A stretch of DNA of 64,000 bases from Pseudotabrizicola sp. (GTDB taxonomy: Bacteria; Pseudomonadota; Alphaproteobacteria; Rhodobacterales; Rhodobacteraceae), in NCBI RefSeq assembly GCF_030684215.1, contig NZ_JAUXOV010000065.1, forward strand, positions 105,015 to 169,014. The letters run 5' to 3'. The notes below the pieces were generated by a model, which did no database searches, was not told the DNA's origin, and saw only the letters and a list, made by a program, of their open reading frames with translations. Positions within the stretch are counted from its first letter, which is position 1, and each line of letters opens with the position of its first letter. Shown piece after piece: positions 52,241-63,132 of the stretch. The position numbers and the translations under genes are program-made.

Positions 52241-55200
52241 CTATTGCGCCGGGTGGCGGATGGCCTGTTCCAGCTCGGCGGTCAGCAGTTCGGTCTCTGC
52301 CGCACGTGACCGGGAGAACCCCGCCAGCAACAGATAGGCCACCGGGGTTATGAACAGCGTGGCCAGCGTGGCCAGACCCAGCCCACCCACGATGATCGCC
52401 CCCAGAACCGACCGCGCCTCAGCCCCCGCGCCACTGGCCAGCAACAGCGGCAGCCCGCCCAGAACGGTGGCCACCATCGTCATCAGTACTGCACGCAGGC
52501 GGGTGACGGCGGCTTGTTCAATAGCCTCGCGCACCGATGCGCCCTTTTCGCGCAGTTGATCAGCAAATTCGACGATCAGAATCCCGTTCTTGGCCATGAT
52601 GCCCACCAGAAGCACCAGACCAATCTGGCTATAGACGTTCAGGCTGCCCCCGGTCAGCAGCAGCGCAAAGACCGCGCAGGCAAGGCCCAAGGGCACAGTG
52701 GCCATGACGATGATGGCCGAGACAAAGCTTTCAAACTGAGCCGACAACACCAGAAACACCACCAGCAGGGCGATGCCAAAGGTGATGATCAACCCGGCAG
52801 AGGTCTCGCCAAGGGTTGCCGCCTCGGCCAACGGCACGATGCGGGTATTGTCGCTCAATAGATCGCTTGCAAGACCCTGCACGCTGGACAGAGCCTCCCC
52901 CAGTGCCAGGTCTGGCGTAAGGCCCGCGGTGATGGATACTGATCGCATCTGCGCTTCGCGGGCCAGATCGGGGGCGACGGCGCGCTCGGTCAGGGTGACA
53001 AAGGTAGAAATCGGCACCATCAGCCCATCGCCTGATGGCACAAAGATACGCTCCAGATCGCCGGGGTCGTTGACCGGTTCGGCGTTGGAGACAAGGCGGA
53101 TGTCAAAACTGTTGTCGTCCAGAAACAGCGTGCCGACAGTGCGGCCATCCAGCACGGCCTGAAGCGCCTCACCCATGCCGGAAATCTGCACGCCAAGGTC
53201 TTCGGCGCGGGCGCGGTCGATTTCGACAAACAGTTGCGGCTGGGTGGTGTCATAGCCAAGGCGCACTTGCCCAAAGCGCGGGTCGGCTTCCATCTTGTCG
53301 ACCAGCGCGCGGGCGGTGTCGGCCAGATCGTCGTAATTATCGCCGACCAGCGCAAAAGACAGGCCCTGACCTGCCCCCCGTATCCCCAGCGAATTGGGCT
53401 GGATCGCAAAGGCGCGCACACCGATGATGCTACGCAGCTTGCCGTTGATTTCGGCGGCAATCTCTTGCTGGGTGCGGACACGGTCGGCCCAATCGGCCAG
53501 CGTGATGACGATAAATCCGCGACTGTCCTGCCCGCCCATGCCCGCGATGGCAAAGACGCTGTTGACCTCGCCCGTGGCGCGCAAGGGGTCAACCAGCGCC
53601 TCAATCTCGCGCATTCTTGCATCGGTATAGTCCAGCGACACGCCTTGCGGGGCCTGCACCGACAACAAGATCACGGCGCGGTCTTCGGCAGGGGTCAGCT
53701 CTTGGCGCAAGGTCGGAAAGATCGCGACCGCCAGTGCGGCAAACAGCACAGCAAAGATGACCGCAATCAGCGGGGCGGCAAGGCACAGGCGCAGCAGGCG
53801 GGCGTAAAGATTGGACAGACGGATGCCAAGCTGGGCCATGACGCCGCTTTCTTCCCTGTGCGGGCGCAGCAGTTTTGCGGCCAGCACCGGGCACAGGCTT
53901 AGCGCGGTGACGGATGACAGCAGCACGGCGATGGCCAGCGAAAAGCCGAATTCGCGAAACAAGCCACCGGTTTGGCCCGGCAGGAATGACAGTGGGACAA
54001 AAACGGCGGCCAGCGTGGTGGTGGTGGCCAGCACGGCAAAAAACACCTGCTGCGTGCCAAGCACGGCGGCGGCGCGGGCGCCCATGCCTTCGGATCGGCG
54101 GCGCACGATGTTTTCCAAGACCACGATGGCATCATCAACCACCAGCCCGGTGGCCAGCACAAGCGCCAGAAGGGTGATGATATTGACCGAAAACCCGACC
54201 AGCCAGATGGCGGCAACCGTGCCGATCAGCGCGACGGGCATGGCGATAATCGGGATCAGCGTGGCACGTGGATCGCGCAGAAACACGAATATCACCGCTG
54301 TCACGATCAGCACCGAAAGACCCAGTGCCAGCACGACTTCATTGATCGCGCCCTGGATGAAATCGGCGCTGTCTGATGTGACAAACATCCGCACGTCAGA
54401 GGGCAATAGCGGTTGCAGATCATCGACCACCTGCCGCACCGCTTGCGATATCGCCAGTGAATTGCCGTTGGCCTGCCGGATGATGCCGATGCCAATACCG
54501 GTTTCACCATTGGCCCGCAGGATGGATGCGCCCGGTTCCGGCCCCAGCGTAACGCTTGCCACATCCCCCAGTCGCACATTGTTCGCAATCGTCAAGGCCT
54601 CGATCTGTTCGGCGGTGCGGATGGCGGCGGTGGTGCGCACCAGAAGGCTCTGGCTTTCGGAACTGAGCGCGCCTGCGGGGGAATCAAAGGCGGCATTGCC
54701 CAGAACGGAGCGCAGATTGGCAAGAGTAAGCCCCCGCGCGGCCAGTTGCATCAGGTCAACATCGACGCGGAACGACAATTCGCGCGCACCAAAGATTTGC
54801 AGATCGGCCACACCGGGCGCGGCCAGCAGCCGCGATTCCGCCAGATCGTTGACCAGCGTGGTCAACTCATCCGCACTGCGACGTGATGAGGTGACAGCCA
54901 CACGCAGGATGGCATCGGCATCGGCGTCGGATTTCACCACGCGCGGCGCGTCGGCCCCGTCGGGCAGGCTGTTGACCTGCCGCGCCACCGCGTCACGCAG
55001 ATCGGTGGCGGCGACGTCCAGATCAACGCTGTCGTTGAATTCCACCGTCACCCGGCTGGACCCAAAGCGTGATGAGGACGAGATGGATTTCACCCCCGCC
55101 ACGCGCCCCGCTGCGCCCTCGATCACCGCTGTCACTTCGCGGTCAATCGTTTCGGGCGTGGCCCCGGAATAGCTGGTGCTGATCGACACAACGGGCCGGT

Positions 55201-55351
55201 CCACTGCCGGCAGTTCGCGCACATCGGCCCCCAAAAGGCCCGCCAGTCCGCCAATCACGATCAACGCGTTCAGTACAAAGGAAAGGATCGGGCGGCGTAC
55301 GAACAGGGCGGTGCTTTGGCCCAAAGTGGCGGCGGCCTGTCGGTCTTGCAT
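52241..55351 (-). CDS. RND-family efflux transporter, inner-membrane subunit
   Basis: A 1036-residue HAE1-type pump. Lead FVRRPILSFVLNALIVIGG, periplasmic porter domain 1 with AVDRPVVSISTSYSGATPET, TM region GLVVDDAIVVLENIVRR (with the two Asp of the proton relay), LSFLPGQTGGLFREFGFSLA, and the second half with PLGLACAVFALLLTGGSLNV and LLVGIMAKNGILIVEFADQL. It would export drugs or metabolites with the adaptor upstream and an outer-membrane channel encoded elsewhere. The gene starts 3 bp after the adaptor stop. A drug-specific role cannot be given. Confidence 0.94.
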   Translation of the reverse strand: MQDRQAAATLGQSTALFVRRPILSFVLNALIVIGGLAGLLGADVRELPAVDRPVVSISTSYSGATPETIDREVTAVIEGAAGRVAGVKSISSSSRFGSSRVTVEFNDSVDLDVAATDLRDAVARQVNSLPDGADAPRVVKSDADADAILRVAVTSSRRSADELTTLVNDLAESRLLAAPGVADLQIFGARELSFRVDVDLMQLAARGLTLANLRSVLGNAAFDSPAGALSSESQSLLVRTTAAIRTAEQIEALTIANNVRLGDVASVTLGPEPGASILRANGETGIGIGIIRQANGNSLAISQAVRQVVDDLQPLLPSDVRMFVTSDSADFIQGAINEVVLALGLSVLIVTAVIFVFLRDPRATLIPIIAMPVALIGTVAAIWLVGFSVNIITLLALVLATGLVVDDAIVVLENIVRRRSEGMGARAAAVLGTQQVFFAVLATTTTLAAVFVPLSFLPGQTGGLFREFGFSLAIAVLLSSVTALSLCPVLAAKLLRPHREESGVMAQLGIRLSNLYARLLRLCLAAPLIAVIFAVLFAALAVAIFPTLRQELTPAEDRAVILLSVQAPQGVSLDYTDARMREIEALVDPLRATGEVNSVFAIAGMGGQDSRGFIVITLADWADRVRTQQEIAAEINGKLRSIIGVRAFAIQPNSLGIRGAGQGLSFALVGDNYDDLADTARALVDKMEADPRFGQVRLGYDTTQPQLFVEIDRARAEDLGVQISGMGEALQAVLDGRTVGTLFLDDNSFDIRLVSNAEPVNDPGDLERIFVPSGDGLMVPISTFVTLTERAVAPDLAREAQMRSVSITAGLTPDLALGEALSSVQGLASDLLSDNTRIVPLAEAATLGETSAGLIITFGIALLVVFLVLSAQFESFVSAIIVMATVPLGLACAVFALLLTGGSLNVYSQIGLVLLVGIMAKNGILIVEFADQLREKGASVREAIEQAAVTRLRAVLMTMVATVLGGLPLLLASGAGAEARSVLGAIIVGGLGLATLATLFITPVAYLLLAGFSRSRAAETELLTAELEQAIRHPAQ

Positions 55352-55354
55352 GGC

Positions 55355-56497
55355 TTAGCTCCTTGGCGGCGCGAGCGAGACTTCGGCTCCCGGTCGCAGC
55401 GCTTGCACGCCTTCGGTCACCACCAGATCACCCGGTTGCAATTCGGCGTCGATCAGGACGGCATCGGCGTTGCGTTGCAAAATGCGGATCGGCAGACGTG
55501 TGGCTTTTGCCGTGCGGACCACCCAGACAAACGCACCATCGGCCCCCCATTGAATGGCCAGGGGGCTGACGGCAGGCACTTCGGCCCCGGTGAATTCCAG
55601 TGTGATGCGAAAGGCCATTCCAGCGCGCAGGCGGTCATCAGGATTGGCGATGCTGGCCTGAACCCGCAGTGTGCGGCTGGCCTCATCAACGCGGTTGTCG
55701 ACGGCGCTCACCCGGCCCTCGATCGCGTGACCGGGGTTAGAGATTGGGGTGGCCACTACGATGGCACCGGGGGCCACCTGTGCCGCAATGCGTTCCGGCA
55801 CCCGGAAATCAACGATCAGGTTTGACCGATCCTCGATCCGGGTGATTGTGGTGCTGGGTGTGACCAGATCGCCGATCTGTGGTTCAATCAGCCCGACATA
55901 ACCCGCAACAGGAGCAGTCAGGCTGTGATCTGCCAGATCGCGTTCAGCCGATTGCAGGCCCAGTTCTGCAGTGCGCAGCGCCAGTTCGGCGTCCTGCCGT
56001 TGCAGGCTGGTGGTGGTGCCAGACCCCGCAAGCTGCGCCAGACGGTCAATGGTCTGCTGTGCATCCGCCAGCATCAGCCGCGCGCGTTCCACCGACAGGC
56101 GGGCGTTTTCCGCATCCAGTTCTGCCAGCACTTCCCCTGCGGCGACTTGCTGGCCCGGTGCGGTGCGCAGGGCCGTGACCCTGCCCGTCACGCCAAAAGA
56201 CAAGGCCACAGATTGTGCTCCGCGGGCAGAGCCGATGGCGTCGATGATATTGCTCAGCACACGGCGTTCAGCCTCGGACGCGATAACCTGCACGCCTGCG
56301 CCTTGCCTTTGGCCTCCGCGAGGTGCGGTTCCGCTTGCCTCTGCTGTGCTGACGGGCACAACGCCGACCGCGGAAAGCGGGGCGAGCAGCCCGACCCGGT
56401 CAAGCCAAGGGTGGGTTCCGGGCACAAAGCGCGCGGCAAGAGGTGTGGCTATTGCGACAATCAGGGCGATTGCCACAAGTTGCGGCACAAGTTTCAT
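55355..56497 (-). CDS. RND efflux periplasmic adaptor (HlyD-family)
   Basis: A 380-residue membrane-fusion protein. N-terminal anchor or signal MKLVPQLVAIALIVAIATPL, then the lipoyl-like half GRVTALRTAPGQQVAAGEVL, helical hairpin LSVERARLMLADAQQTIDRL and AVAGYVGLIEPQIGDLVTPS, a beta-barrel (VDFRVPERIAAQVAPGAIVV) and the membrane-proximal end. It couples the pump to an outer-membrane channel. Start is ATG 56497; the upstream open frame shows no coding features. It precedes the pump gene with 3 bp between them. Confidence 0.92.
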   Translation of the reverse strand: MKLVPQLVAIALIVAIATPLAARFVPGTHPWLDRVGLLAPLSAVGVVPVSTAEASGTAPRGGQRQGAGVQVIASEAERRVLSNIIDAIGSARGAQSVALSFGVTGRVTALRTAPGQQVAAGEVLAELDAENARLSVERARLMLADAQQTIDRLAQLAGSGTTTSLQRQDAELALRTAELGLQSAERDLADHSLTAPVAGYVGLIEPQIGDLVTPSTTITRIEDRSNLIVDFRVPERIAAQVAPGAIVVATPISNPGHAIEGRVSAVDNRVDEASRTLRVQASIANPDDRLRAGMAFRITLEFTGAEVPAVSPLAIQWGADGAFVWVVRTAKATRLPIRILQRNADAVLIDAELQPGDLVVTEGVQALRPGAEVSLAPPRS

Positions 56498-56749
56498 GCG
56501 GACTATGGTCCCTTTTTTTCTGCGACAAAGGCTTTGGATCTGATGCGGCACAATGGGCATGACACATGACTTTGAAAGCAAATGATAGGCCCCGTGCGGG
56601 AAAGGGGAAGCGTTACAACCGGATTGTGACCACCGACTGCCTGATTTAAGGGCGCTTATGGCGCGCGTGACGTGCCAGCGGCGGGCTGGACAAGCCGCCC
56701 CGCGCACGCAAAGCTTGTGGCGACACTATGGGGCAAGGATGCACAGACC

Positions 56750-57118
56750 ATGAAACCGGCACGTAAGGGTCTGTGGCACATGATTGACGCCACCTGCTAT
56801 TCGCTGGCCGGGTTTCGGAGGCTGATGGCCGAGACGGCCGCCCGGCTTGAACTGGCGGGCGGGGCAATGGCCGTGCTGCTGCTGCTTTGGGTGGGCGCAA
56901 ATTCGGTGCAATGGCTGGGGTTTGTGGTGCTGTTTGCAGCGCTGTTGGCGTTTGAGGCGCTGAATACCGCTCTAGAGCTTCTGGTGGACCATATTTCGCC
57001 CGGCTGGTCGGAGATGGCAAAGCAAGCCAAGGATCTGGGGTCGCTTGCGGTGGGGCTGATGATCCTGGCCAACGCTGCGTATGTGGGGCTGATCGTTTGG
57101 CAAGCGGTGGCCAACTGA
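56750..57118 (+). CDS. dgkA: Diacylglycerol kinase (DgkA)
   Basis: A 122-residue integral-membrane kinase, the same length as E. coli DgkA. An N-terminal amphipathic helix (GLWHMIDATCYSLAGFRRLM) and three membrane helices follow, with the conserved catalytic block EALNTALELLVDHISPGW and KQAKDLGSLAVGLMIL. It phosphorylates diacylglycerol or undecaprenol, recycling lipids. ATG 56750 has AAGGA 10 bases upstream. The upstream open frame (56672) is not supported. It is divergent from the RND adaptor gene. Confidence 0.94.
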   Translation: MKPARKGLWHMIDATCYSLAGFRRLMAETAARLELAGGAMAVLLLLWVGANSVQWLGFVVLFAALLAFEALNTALELLVDHISPGWSEMAKQAKDLGSLAVGLMILANAAYVGLIVWQAVAN

Positions 57119-57198
57119 CCGAGGCCACACCTTCGCCCGCAATCCTTTCCTTTGGTTGACACGCTCGGCCCCATATCGCACCCAAAGGGGAGCAGATA

Positions 57199-60100
57199 AT
57201 GGGGGCCGCTATGGGTGTGTGGGAATTCTGGATCGACCGGGGCGGCACGTTTACCGATGTGGTGGCACGTCGCCCGGATGGTGGGCTTGTGACCCGCAAG
57301 TTGCTGTCGGAAAACCCCGAACGCTATGCCGACGCGGCCGTGCAGGGCATTCGTGACTGTCTTGATCTGCCCCAAGGCGCTCCCATTCCCAAAGGCGCGA
57401 TTGCGGCTGTGAAGATGGGCACCACTGTTGCCACCAACGCCTTGCTGGAGCGCAAGGGCGAAAGGGTACTGTTGCTGATCACCCAAGGTTTCTCCGACTT
57501 GCTGCGCATAGGGACGCAGGCGCGGCCAGACCTTTTTGCGCTGCATATTCAACGTCCTGAACTGCTGCACGAGGTGGTGGCTGAAGTGCCGGGGCGACTG
57601 GATGCCGACGGCGCCGAGATTGCGCCACTGGAAGAGCCGGCGGTGCGGGCGGAACTGCGCAAGGCGCATGCCACCGGTATTCGGGCGGTGGCGATTGCCC
57701 TGATGCATGGCTATCTGAACCCCGCACACGAGGCGCGGGTGGGCGAGATCGCAGCCGAGGAAGGCTTTACCCAGATCAGCCTGTCGCATCAGGTCAGCCG
57801 CTTGGCCAAGCTTGTCTCGCGCGGGGATACCACGGTGGTGGATGCCTATCTGTCCCCGATCCTGCGGCGCTATGTGGCGCGGGTAGAAGGCGCACTGGAC
57901 ATGGGCCGCGCCACGCGGCGGCTTTTGTTCATGCAATCTTCGGGCGGGTTGACCGAGGCGCATCGCTTTATGGGCAAGGATGCGATCTTGTCCGGCCCGG
58001 CAGGCGGTATTGTTGGAATGGTGCAGACCGCTCAGGCTGCTGGATTTGACCGGCTGATCGGGTTTGACATGGGCGGCACCTCGACCGACGTTAGCCATTA
58101 CGCCGGGGTGTATGAGCGCAGCTTTGAGACCGAGGTGGCCGGGGTGCGGATGCGCGCGCCGATGATGGATATTCACACGGTTGCAGCGGGTGGCGGGTCG
58201 GTCTGCACGTTTCGCGATGGGCGCTTGCAGGTCGGGCCGGAAAGTGCGGGCGCAAACCCCGGTCCTGCCGCATATGGTCGGGGCGGGCCGCTGACGATCA
58301 CCGATTGCAATGTGGTGCTGGGCCGCCTGTCGCCTGCGCATTTCCCCGCAGTCTTCGGCCCGGATGGCACCGCCCCGCTGGATGCGGCGGCCACGCAGGC
58401 GCGCTGCGATAGGATCATCGAGGAAATCGCCACCGCAACGCGCCAGCCGCAGATGACACCACAAGAGCTTGCGACTGGGTTCTTGCGCATCGCCATCGAC
58501 AACATGGCCAATGCGATCAAGAAAATATCGGTCCAGCGCGGGCATGATGTGACCGGCTACACGCTTCAATGTTTTGGCGGGGCAGGGGGGCAGCATGCCT
58601 GCGGTGTGGCCGACGCACTGGGCATGACGCGGATTTTCCTTCACCCCTTTGCCGGGGTGCTGTCGGCGTTTGGCATGGGTCTGGCCGAGATTCGCGCGCT
58701 GCATGAGGTGCAGTTTGATGCACCGCTGACGGCAATTGCCGAGGCACGGGCAAAGCTGGACGAGATCACCGCGCTTGCCCGTGCTGAGGTCGCAGCGCAA
58801 GGTGCCACGGCGCCACGTCTGCTGGCCCGCGCGCATCTGCGCTACGACGGCTCGCACCAACCGCTTGATGTGGCGTTTGGGGATGCCGCCACCATGCAGG
58901 CGGCATTCGAGGCGGCGCATCAGGCGCGCTTTGGCTTTACCTCGCCTGAGCGTGCGCTTTTGTTCGAGATGCTGGCAGTTGAAGCGATTGGCGACGGGGC
59001 CACATTGCCCCGCACGATGGCCCCGAAGGAGGTGGCACGTCCGCTGACCCAGCAGCGGCTCTGGCTGGAAACCTGGGCCGAGGTTCCGCTGTTCGACCGC
59101 GAGACGTTACCACAGGGCGCAACGATTTCCGGTCCCGCCATCATCCGCGAAGCCACAGGCACGGTGGTCGTGGAACCGGGCTGGCAGGTGCTGGTCGATG
59201 AAAGTGCCAACCTGATCCTTGAACGTACCACGCCGATTGCGCGAGGCCACGCAGTCGGCACCCACGCAGACCCGGTGCTGCTGGAGGTGTTCAACAACCT
59301 GTTCATGTCGGTGGCTGACCAGATGGGGGCGACGCTGGCCAATACAGCATGGTCGGTCAACATCAAGGAACGGCTTGATTTTTCCTGTGCGATTTTTGAT
59401 GCGCAGGGAGATCTGGTCGCCAATGCCCCACATGTGCCGGTGCATCTGGGCAGCATGTCGCATGCGGTCAAGGTGGTGATTGCAGCTACCAAAGGCACCG
59501 CACGCGAAGGCGATGCCTGGATGCTGAACAGCCCCTACAACGGCGGCACCCATCTGCCGGATGTTACGGTGATCACCCCGGTTTTTGTGGGCGGCGCGCC
59601 TGCGTTCTGGCTTGGCTCACGCGGGCACCATGCCGACATCGGCGGGCGCACGCCGGGGTCTTCGCCGCCCGACAGCCGCCACATTGATGAGGAGGGCGTG
59701 CTGATCGACCTGTTTGCACTGGTCGAGCAGGGGCAACTGCGTGAGGCCGAAACCCGCGCGCTGCTGGCCTCGGCGCGCTATCCGGCACGGTCGGTTGATC
59801 AGAACATGGCCGATCTGAAGGCGCAGATTGCTGCCAATGAAACTGGGCGGCGCGAATTATTGCGGGTGATTGCGGCCTATGGAGTCGAAGTTGTGGCGGC
59901 CTATATGGGCCACGTCCAGAACAATGCCGAGGAATGTGTCCGCGCCGTGATCGACCGGCTGGAGGATGGGGCCTTTGCCTATCCGATGGATATCGGCACC
60001 ACGATCAAGGTCGCCGTGCGGGTGGACCGTGCGGCACGCAGCGCTGTGGTGGATTTCACCGGCACCAGCGCGCAGCACAGCGGCAATTACAACGCCCCTG

Positions 60101-60789
60101 CGGCGGTGGCGCGGGCGGTGGTTTTGTATGTGTTCCGCACATTGGTAGGCAAAGCCATTCCGCTGAACGAGGGCTGCTTGCGTCCGCTGAAGATCCTTTT
60201 GCCGGAAGGGTCAATACTGAACCCGAAAGCGCCCGCAGCGGTGATTGCGGGCAATACAGAGGTAAGCCAAGCGGCGTGCAACGCGCTTTATGGTGCGTTG
60301 GGGGTGATGGCCTGTTCGCAAGGCACGATGAACAACTTTGTCTGGGGCAATGCGCGGTTTCAGAACTATGAAACCATCGCGGGCGGCACCGGGGCCGGGC
60401 CAGGGTTTGCGGGTTGTGATGCGGTGCAAAGCCATATGACCAACACAAGGATGACTGATCCGGAAATTTTGGAAAAGCGCTTTCCGGTGCGGCTGGAGGC
60501 GTTTGGTATCCGGCACGGCTCTGGCGGGGCGGGGGCGTGGGCCGGTGGCAATGGTGCCCTCCGTCGGATGCGGTTTCTGGACGCGGTGACGGTGACCACA
60601 CTGTGCGGCAGCCGTGAGGTTGCGCCCTTTGGTACGGCGGGCGGCATGCCGGGCGCGGTAGGAGAAAACCGGGTGATCTGGCCGGATGGCCGGATCGAGA
60701 CGCTGAAGGGCAATGATGAGCGGAACCTGCCCGAGGGCGCGGTGTTCGAGATGTTGACACCCGGTGGCGGCGGCTGGGGTTCAGATTGA
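57199..60789 (+). CDS. 5-oxoprolinase / hydantoinase, fused A and B subunits
   Basis: A 1196-residue protein. The HyuA half starts [19 protein letters not shown], with [40 protein letters not shown] and the second phosphate motif [16 protein letters not shown]. After about residue 690 comes the HyuB half: [74 protein letters not shown] and [19 protein letters not shown]. The fused form is typical of ATP-dependent 5-oxoprolinase, which opens 5-oxo-L-proline to glutamate. ATG 57199 has GGGGAG 6 bases upstream. Contrast with the solitary HyuA at 16373. Confidence 0.93.
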   Translation: MGAAMGVWEFWIDRGGTFTDVVARRPDGGLVTRKLLSENPERYADAAVQGIRDCLDLPQGAPIPKGAIAAVKMGTTVATNALLERKGERVLLLITQGFSDLLRIGTQARPDLFALHIQRPELLHEVVAEVPGRLDADGAEIAPLEEPAVRAELRKAHATGIRAVAIALMHGYLNPAHEARVGEIAAEEGFTQISLSHQVSRLAKLVSRGDTTVVDAYLSPILRRYVARVEGALDMGRATRRLLFMQSSGGLTEAHRFMGKDAILSGPAGGIVGMVQTAQAAGFDRLIGFDMGGTSTDVSHYAGVYERSFETEVAGVRMRAPMMDIHTVAAGGGSVCTFRDGRLQVGPESAGANPGPAAYGRGGPLTITDCNVVLGRLSPAHFPAVFGPDGTAPLDAAATQARCDRIIEEIATATRQPQMTPQELATGFLRIAIDNMANAIKKISVQRGHDVTGYTLQCFGGAGGQHACGVADALGMTRIFLHPFAGVLSAFGMGLAEIRALHEVQFDAPLTAIAEARAKLDEITALARAEVAAQGATAPRLLARAHLRYDGSHQPLDVAFGDAATMQAAFEAAHQARFGFTSPERALLFEMLAVEAIGDGATLPRTMAPKEVARPLTQQRLWLETWAEVPLFDRETLPQGATISGPAIIREATGTVVVEPGWQVLVDESANLILERTTPIARGHAVGTHADPVLLEVFNNLFMSVADQMGATLANTAWSVNIKERLDFSCAIFDAQGDLVANAPHVPVHLGSMSHAVKVVIAATKGTAREGDAWMLNSPYNGGTHLPDVTVITPVFVGGAPAFWLGSRGHHADIGGRTPGSSPPDSRHIDEEGVLIDLFALVEQGQLREAETRALLASARYPARSVDQNMADLKAQIAANETGRRELLRVIAAYGVEVVAAYMGHVQNNAEECVRAVIDRLEDGAFAYPMDIGTTIKVAVRVDRAARSAVVDFTGTSAQHSGNYNAPAAVARAVVLYVFRTLVGKAIPLNEGCLRPLKILLPEGSILNPKAPAAVIAGNTEVSQAACNALYGALGVMACSQGTMNNFVWGNARFQNYETIAGGTGAGPGFAGCDAVQSHMTNTRMTDPEILEKRFPVRLEAFGIRHGSGGAGAWAGGNGALRRMRFLDAVTVTTLCGSREVAPFGTAGGMPGAVGENRVIWPDGRIETLKGNDERNLPEGAVFEMLTPGGGGWGSD

Positions 60790-60868
60790 TTTTCGTCAGG
60801 TGCAGGCGTTGTGAAACACGCCTGCACGCCCCATCTGCATGGAAACCCGTTTCAGATGGAGTATCCGA

Positions 60869-61579
60869 ATGTTTAACGCGAAATCCTTGCTCGATTCCGT
60901 AATAGGTCAGGTAAATCAGGTCACTGGCGGCAAAATCGGTGCGCAGGGGGCTGACGGCCTTGGCCAGAAGGCGAAAGAGATGTGGGGTGGTCAGTCCGCT
61001 TTGGGTAAAGGCGCCATCGCGGGCGGTTTGATGGGCATTTTGATGACCAAGGGCGGCCGCAAAATACTGGGCACGGGCGCCAAGGTCGGTGGGGCCGCGC
61101 TGATCGGTGGGCTGGCCTACCAAGCCTTTCAGGATTGGCAGGCGGGCAAGGCGATAACCGCAGAGCCGGGCCCATTGACGCTGCCGCAACCCCAAGGCAC
61201 CGCTTTTTTGCCAACAGATCCAGCGCAGGCTAACGACCTGTCGGCGCGGTTGTTGCAGGCGATGGTGGCCGCAGCAAAGGCCGACGGTCATGTGACGGCC
61301 GATGAGCGGGCACGGATCGACGGGCAACTCAGCGCGCTTGGGCTGGAGGCAGAGGCATCTGCCCTGATCGCTGCTGAACTGGATGCGCCGCTGGATCCCG
61401 GCCGGATCGCGGCTTTGGCCCGCAACGAGGCCGAGGCCGCTGAAATCTATGCTGCGTCGTTGTTGGCGGTGGACAGTGACGGCGCGGCGGAAAAGGGCTA
61501 TCTGGCGATGCTGGCGGCCAGGTTGAAGCTGGATCCCGGCTTGGTGGCGCATTTGCACGCCAAGGTGGCGTTGGTCTAG
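60869..61579 (+). CDS. DUF533/TerB-like membrane-associated protein
   Basis: A 236-residue protein of the DUF533 (YebE) type. N-terminal part with AKSLLDSVIGQVNQVTGGKI and a Gly-rich hydrophobic stretch GALAIG-like (GKGAIAGGLMGILMTKGGRK, GAKVGGAALIGGLAYQAF). C-terminal TerB-like helical domain: LLQAMVAAAKADGHVTADER, ARIDGQLSALGLEAEASALI, IYAASLLAVDSDGAAEKGYL. Function not known; often linked with stress responses. ATG 60869 has GGAG upstream. A REP-like hairpin follows. Confidence 0.85.
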   Translation: MFNAKSLLDSVIGQVNQVTGGKIGAQGADGLGQKAKEMWGGQSALGKGAIAGGLMGILMTKGGRKILGTGAKVGGAALIGGLAYQAFQDWQAGKAITAEPGPLTLPQPQGTAFLPTDPAQANDLSARLLQAMVAAAKADGHVTADERARIDGQLSALGLEAEASALIAAELDAPLDPGRIAALARNEAEAAEIYAASLLAVDSDGAAEKGYLAMLAARLKLDPGLVAHLHAKVALV

Positions 61580-61590
61580 GGGCCAGCACC

Positions 61591-61635
61591 GGGGGGCGCT
61601 GCCCCCCGACCCCCGGAGTATTTTGCAAGCAGCAA
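61591..61635. repeat. REP-like intergenic element with hairpin (copy 4)
   Basis: A 7-bp hairpin GGGGGGC-gct-GCCCCCC (61591-61607) followed by GACCCCCGGAGTATTTTG and CAAGCAGCAA. Same architecture as at 1981-2026 (hairpin, ACCCC, GGA/TATTT), but the tail differs. Located 12 bp after the DUF533 stop and before the convergent P450 stop; likely a transcription-end element. Confidence 0.65.
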
Positions 61636-61642
61636 TAGGCGG

Positions 61643-63013
61643 TCAGGCGGGTGTTATGGCCAGCCAGACCCCGCCTTCAGGGCGCAAGGTCAGGATCATG
61701 ACGGGTTTTGGGGCCTTTCCCGGCACAAGGTCAAACCGGAAGCGGGCGAGCAGGGTGGCGAGGATGATCACAGCCTCTTGCAGCGCGAAATTGGCCCCGA
61801 TGCAGATGCGTGGGCCATCGCCGAACGGCAGATAGGCGTAGCGGTCAACCAGCTTTGGTTCGGCAAAGCGGTCGGGGTTGAAGCTGTCAGGCTGGTCCCA
61901 AAGCGCGTGGTGGCGGTGCAGCGCATAGATCGGCAGGATCACTGTGTCGCCCGGCAAAACGTCGCGGCCACACAGGCTGTCTTTGGCCTGAGCCGTACGC
62001 GACAAAAACGCCGCCGGAGGATAAAGACGCAGCGTTTCATCCACGATTCGGCGGATCAGGTGCAGGGCCGCGATGTCGTCTGCCGTTGCCGCGCGGTTGC
62101 CCAGAGCGGCCTGCGCCTCTGCCCGCGCCGCAGCCTGAATTTTGGGATCGAAGGCGCACAGATACAGCGCCCACGCAAGGGTCAGCGCTGTCGTCTCATG
62201 CCCGGCGACGATAAAGGTCAGCAGGTTGTCGCGCAGTTCCGGCGTTGTCATTTTGCGGCCGGTTTTCGGGTCCTCGCCCGCGAGCAACAGGTCGAGTAAA
62301 TCTGGCACCCCTTTGTTGCCCTCGGCCCGGCGACGTTTGATCGACCCGTCGGCCACCTGCTTCATTTGCCGCATGGCCGCACCCGACAGCAAACGCCCTG
62401 GCCGTGGCACCCAGGCTGGCGCACCGATGATATCAAGCAAGGAGACGCGGGCGGTCTGGGCCATGTAATCTTCAATGGCGCGATGCACCGATGCACGGTC
62501 AAAGCCTTCGCCATCAGAGAAAGTGACATCTGAGATCACCTCGAAGGTGGCGGTCACCATTTCGTCAAAACAGTTGATCGCACGGCCCGACCCAGTCGCG
62601 ATGCGCGCCGATGCGCGTGCAGCGGCGGCGGTCATCACCGGTGCAAGTGCGGCCACATTGCGATGAGAGAACACCGGCGCAGCCGTGCGCCTTTGCCACA
62701 GCCAGTTCTGCCCCTCGGCCACGAACAGGCTGTCACCTATGGCCGGTTCAAGGATCAGCTTTGTGACCACTGACTTGGGGTAATTCTCAACGTTTTCACG
62801 CAAGATGCGGCGCAGCGCGTCGGGATCCATCACCATATGCCAACGTTTGCCGGTCCGCCCGGACAAAATCGGCGCATGGGTGGCGATCTGTGGGATCAGT
62901 TCCAGAATGTTGCGACGTCCGGCGGCCAATGACCCAAAGATCCCCAAGGGCTTTGTGGATAGGGGAACCTTCACAGGCTCTGGTTTTGGGGCAAGGGGGC
63001 GCTGTTCCGTCAT
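61643..63013 (-). CDS. Cytochrome P450
   Basis: A 456-residue P450 monooxygenase. The heme ligand Cys404 is in FGDGPRICIGANFALQE, the ExxR motif is IVDETLRLYPPAAFLSR, the PERF-like motif reads DSFNPDRF, and the I-helix oxygen motif is LTFIVAGHETTALTLAWAL. No N-terminal membrane anchor is seen. It probably needs a ferredoxin partner from elsewhere, as none is next to it. Substrate not known. The start ATG 63013 is used; there is no obvious operon partner. Confidence 0.95.
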   Translation of the reverse strand: MTEQRPLAPKPEPVKVPLSTKPLGIFGSLAAGRRNILELIPQIATHAPILSGRTGKRWHMVMDPDALRRILRENVENYPKSVVTKLILEPAIGDSLFVAEGQNWLWQRRTAAPVFSHRNVAALAPVMTAAAARASARIATGSGRAINCFDEMVTATFEVISDVTFSDGEGFDRASVHRAIEDYMAQTARVSLLDIIGAPAWVPRPGRLLSGAAMRQMKQVADGSIKRRRAEGNKGVPDLLDLLLAGEDPKTGRKMTTPELRDNLLTFIVAGHETTALTLAWALYLCAFDPKIQAAARAEAQAALGNRAATADDIAALHLIRRIVDETLRLYPPAAFLSRTAQAKDSLCGRDVLPGDTVILPIYALHRHHALWDQPDSFNPDRFAEPKLVDRYAYLPFGDGPRICIGANFALQEAVIILATLLARFRFDLVPGKAPKPVMILTLRPEGGVWLAITPA

Positions 63014-63132
63014 GCTGTCTCCGGCGTTGTGACAGATATAGGCGGATTTGCGCCTCTGTCACCTGTAGCGCGCGCCTTGCGCGACCTCTCGCCACGGGCT
63101 ATCTCGAGTCAACCTCTGTAAGGAAGCTGCCC

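Noticed and set aside
53811..55172. Plus-strand open frame of 453 residues opposite the RND pump gene
   Set aside because: Ser/Thr/Arg-rich shadow frame; the pump on the other strand carries the family motifs.
56797..58920. Long minus-strand open frame (707 residues) opposite dgkA and the 5-oxoprolinase gene
   Set aside because: It is antisense to two clear genes, has no ribosome site, and its residue pattern (rich in His, Arg, Gln, Pro) is typical of shadow frames in high-GC DNA.
60056..61558. Minus-strand open frame of 500 residues
   Set aside because: Crosses the end of the oxoprolinase gene, an intergenic gap and the DUF533 gene in antisense; no protein-like pattern.
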